A stretch of DNA of 9,636 nucleotides from Nocardioidaceae bacterium. Lineage in GTDB: Bacteria > Actinomycetota > Actinomycetes > Propionibacteriales > Nocardioidaceae. The stretch spans positions 1 to 9,636 of the forward strand of contig JACCZI010000211.1 in NCBI GenBank assembly GCA_013696015.1. Direction: 5' to 3'. The position numbers and the translations under genes were made by a program. The notes under the pieces are model-generated. The model had not been told where the DNA came from. It made no database searches and worked only from the letters and a program-made list of their open reading frames with translations. Positions 8,554-9,636 of this stretch are shown here, piece by piece; within the stretch, counting starts at the first letter, position 1, and each line of letters starts with the position of its first letter.

Positions 8554-8577
8554 GGGGTGGTTACGATTCCGTGACGG

Positions 8578-9312
8578 TCACGCTGCCAGGGGCTCGGCCG
8601 CTGGTGTGCGCCGGACCGACACCCGGCGGGCCCGTCGGACCGGGTCGACCTGCCGCTCGACCAGGGCGGCCGCCCCTTCCATGGCCAGCGCGATCAGCGC
8701 AACGACGATGGCTCCGCCGATGACCCGGTCAGAGTCGTTGTTGTCGAAACCGGCGGCGATGGTATTGCCCAGCCCGGGACCGGCAACGAGCGCCGCGATG
8801 GTCGCGGTCGCCCAGACCTGGACCAGCGCCAGCCGCAGGCCGGTGAGGATGAGCGGCAGCGCCAGCGGCAGCTCCACCCGCCGGAACAGCTCCCAACCGG
8901 TCATGCCCATCCCGCGCGCCGCCTCGACGATCTCGCGATCGATCTCCCGCATGCCGACGTACGCGTTGGTGATGATCGGCGGCAGCGCGAACAGCATCAG
9001 CGACACCAACGTGGCCAGGCCGGCCCGACCGTACGGCCCCAGCCGATCACTACCGAGTGGTCCGACCGACAGCAGGACGAGGACCGCGAAGGTCGGCACC
9101 GCACGCCCGATGTTGGAGACGTTGACCGCCAGGATCCCACCCCGGCCGAGGTGGCCGAGCCACAACGCGAGCGGCAGCGCGACTGCGGCGGCGATCCCGA
9201 GGCTGGTCAGGGTCAGCAGCACCTGCTCGACCAGCTGCTGGGCGAGCCCGTCGTTCTCCGACCAGTTCGTGCCGTCAAACAGCCACGCGACAGCGGCCCG
9301 GAAGGCGTCCAT
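8578..9312 (-). CDS. Osmoprotectant ABC transporter permease (OpuBD/ProW-like)
   Basis: Integral membrane subunit of the quaternary-amine importer. 244 residues with several hydrophobic segments (about 28-52, 60-84, 98-118, 150-178 and 198-217). The cytoplasmic EAA loop that docks on the ATPase is at 130-149 (EAARGMGMTGWELFRRVELP), followed by the conserved ALVAGPGLGNTIAAG (174-188). The segment RAVPTFAVLVLL (70-81) is typical of OpuB/ProW permeases. Start at 9312: the ATG overlaps the stop of the preceding permease as TGATG and matches the family length; a longer frame to 9399 only adds residues read out of frame over the neighbour. The C-terminal tail is rich in Arg (RRARRVSVRR) and probably cytoplasmic. 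The binding-protein gene follows after 146 nt. Confidence 0.95.
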   Translation of the reverse strand: MDAFRAAVAWLFDGTNWSENDGLAQQLVEQVLLTLTSLGIAAAVALPLALWLGHLGRGGILAVNVSNIGRAVPTFAVLVLLSVGPLGSDRLGPYGRAGLATLVSLMLFALPPIITNAYVGMREIDREIVEAARGMGMTGWELFRRVELPLALPLILTGLRLALVQVWATATIAALVAGPGLGNTIAAGFDNNDSDRVIGGAIVVALIALAMEGAAALVERQVDPVRRARRVSVRRTPAAEPLAA

Positions 9313-9636
9313 CAGGCGGCTCGCATCCGGGCCCAGGGCGTCAGCGCGCGCTGGACGCCGAGCAGGCCTATGTCGAGTACCACGGCGAGCAGCACGCACA
9401 GCACGCTGGCCGCCAGGATCTGCGCCTTGAAGTCGGTGTCGACACCCGACGCCAACAGGTTGCCCAGACCGCCGTATCCGACGATGGACCCGATCGTGGT
9501 GAGGGCGACCGTCGAGACCGTTGCCACCCGCAGGCCGGCCAGGACCACCGGCAACGCCAGCGGCAGCTCGATCCGGACGAGCATCCGCAGGCTGCCATAA
9601 CCGAGCCCGGCGGCGGCCTCACGCACCTCGTCCGGC
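9312..9636 (-). CDS. Second osmoprotectant ABC transporter permease (OpuBB/ProW-like), 5' end outside window
   Basis: About 107 C-terminal residues are visible, reading in from the window edge (PDEVREAAAGLGYGS). The EAA loop EAAAGLGYGSLRMLVRIELP is followed by LALPVVLAGLRVATVSTVAL and the conserved SIVGYGGLGNLLASG, as in the adjacent permease, so the two are paralogous halves of one channel. The GTG at 9626 falls inside the EAA loop and cannot be the true start; the gene begins upstream of the window. Its TGA shares a base with the next ATG. The ATPase gene of the system is expected further upstream and is not in this window. Confidence 0.93.
   Translation of the reverse strand, partial: PDEVREAAAGLGYGSLRMLVRIELPLALPVVLAGLRVATVSTVALTTIGSIVGYGGLGNLLASGVDTDFKAQILAASVLCVLLAVVLDIGLLGVQRALTPWARMRAA

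Overview
The window is a GC-rich stretch of an actinobacterial chromosome. Ten genes are recognisable, all on the minus strand; the first and last are cut by the window edges. Three things point to Actinobacteria: an Lsr2 gene (a nucleoid protein essentially confined to that phylum), a perfect ClgR-type palindrome in front of clpC, and the order clpC - lsr2 - lysS - (pan genes) - panC - DUF2520, which matches the corresponding region of mycobacteria. The genus cannot be fixed from the sequence alone.

In transcription order (right to left) the layout has three parts. (1) 9636-7451 is an osmoprotectant (glycine betaine/carnitine/choline type, OpuB/OpuC/ProU family) ABC importer: a permease cut by the window edge, a second permease overlapping it by one base, and a substrate-binding lipoprotein behind a 146-nt gap that can fold into nested hairpins. 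(2) 7427-5656 holds two membrane proteins with bacterial PH domains (YdbS-like then YdbT-like), coupled by a GTGA overlap. (3) 5623-2 carries a Rossmann/DUF2520 dehydrogenase-like gene overlapping panC (pantothenate synthetase), then lysS, then lsr2, then clpC, the AAA+ unfoldase of the Clp protease.

Gaps between stop and next start are -4 to 32 nt from the lipoprotein gene down to lysS, so 8431-2358 could be a single transcript. The three larger gaps are those in front of the lipoprotein gene (146 nt), lsr2 (93 nt) and clpC (115 nt), and these are where promoter or regulatory signals are most likely. The clpC gap has the clearest one: a perfect GTTCGC-N5-GCGAAC palindrome with a candidate -10 box downstream.

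No mobile element, CRISPR array, tRNA, rRNA or phage-like gene is seen. Most of the window is conserved housekeeping sequence. The points most worth following up are the ClgR operator, the DUF2520-panC coupling (candidate ketopantoate reductase) with panD and coaX absent from their usual place, the four related PH-type repeats spread over two coupled genes, and the structured leader of the lipoprotein gene.
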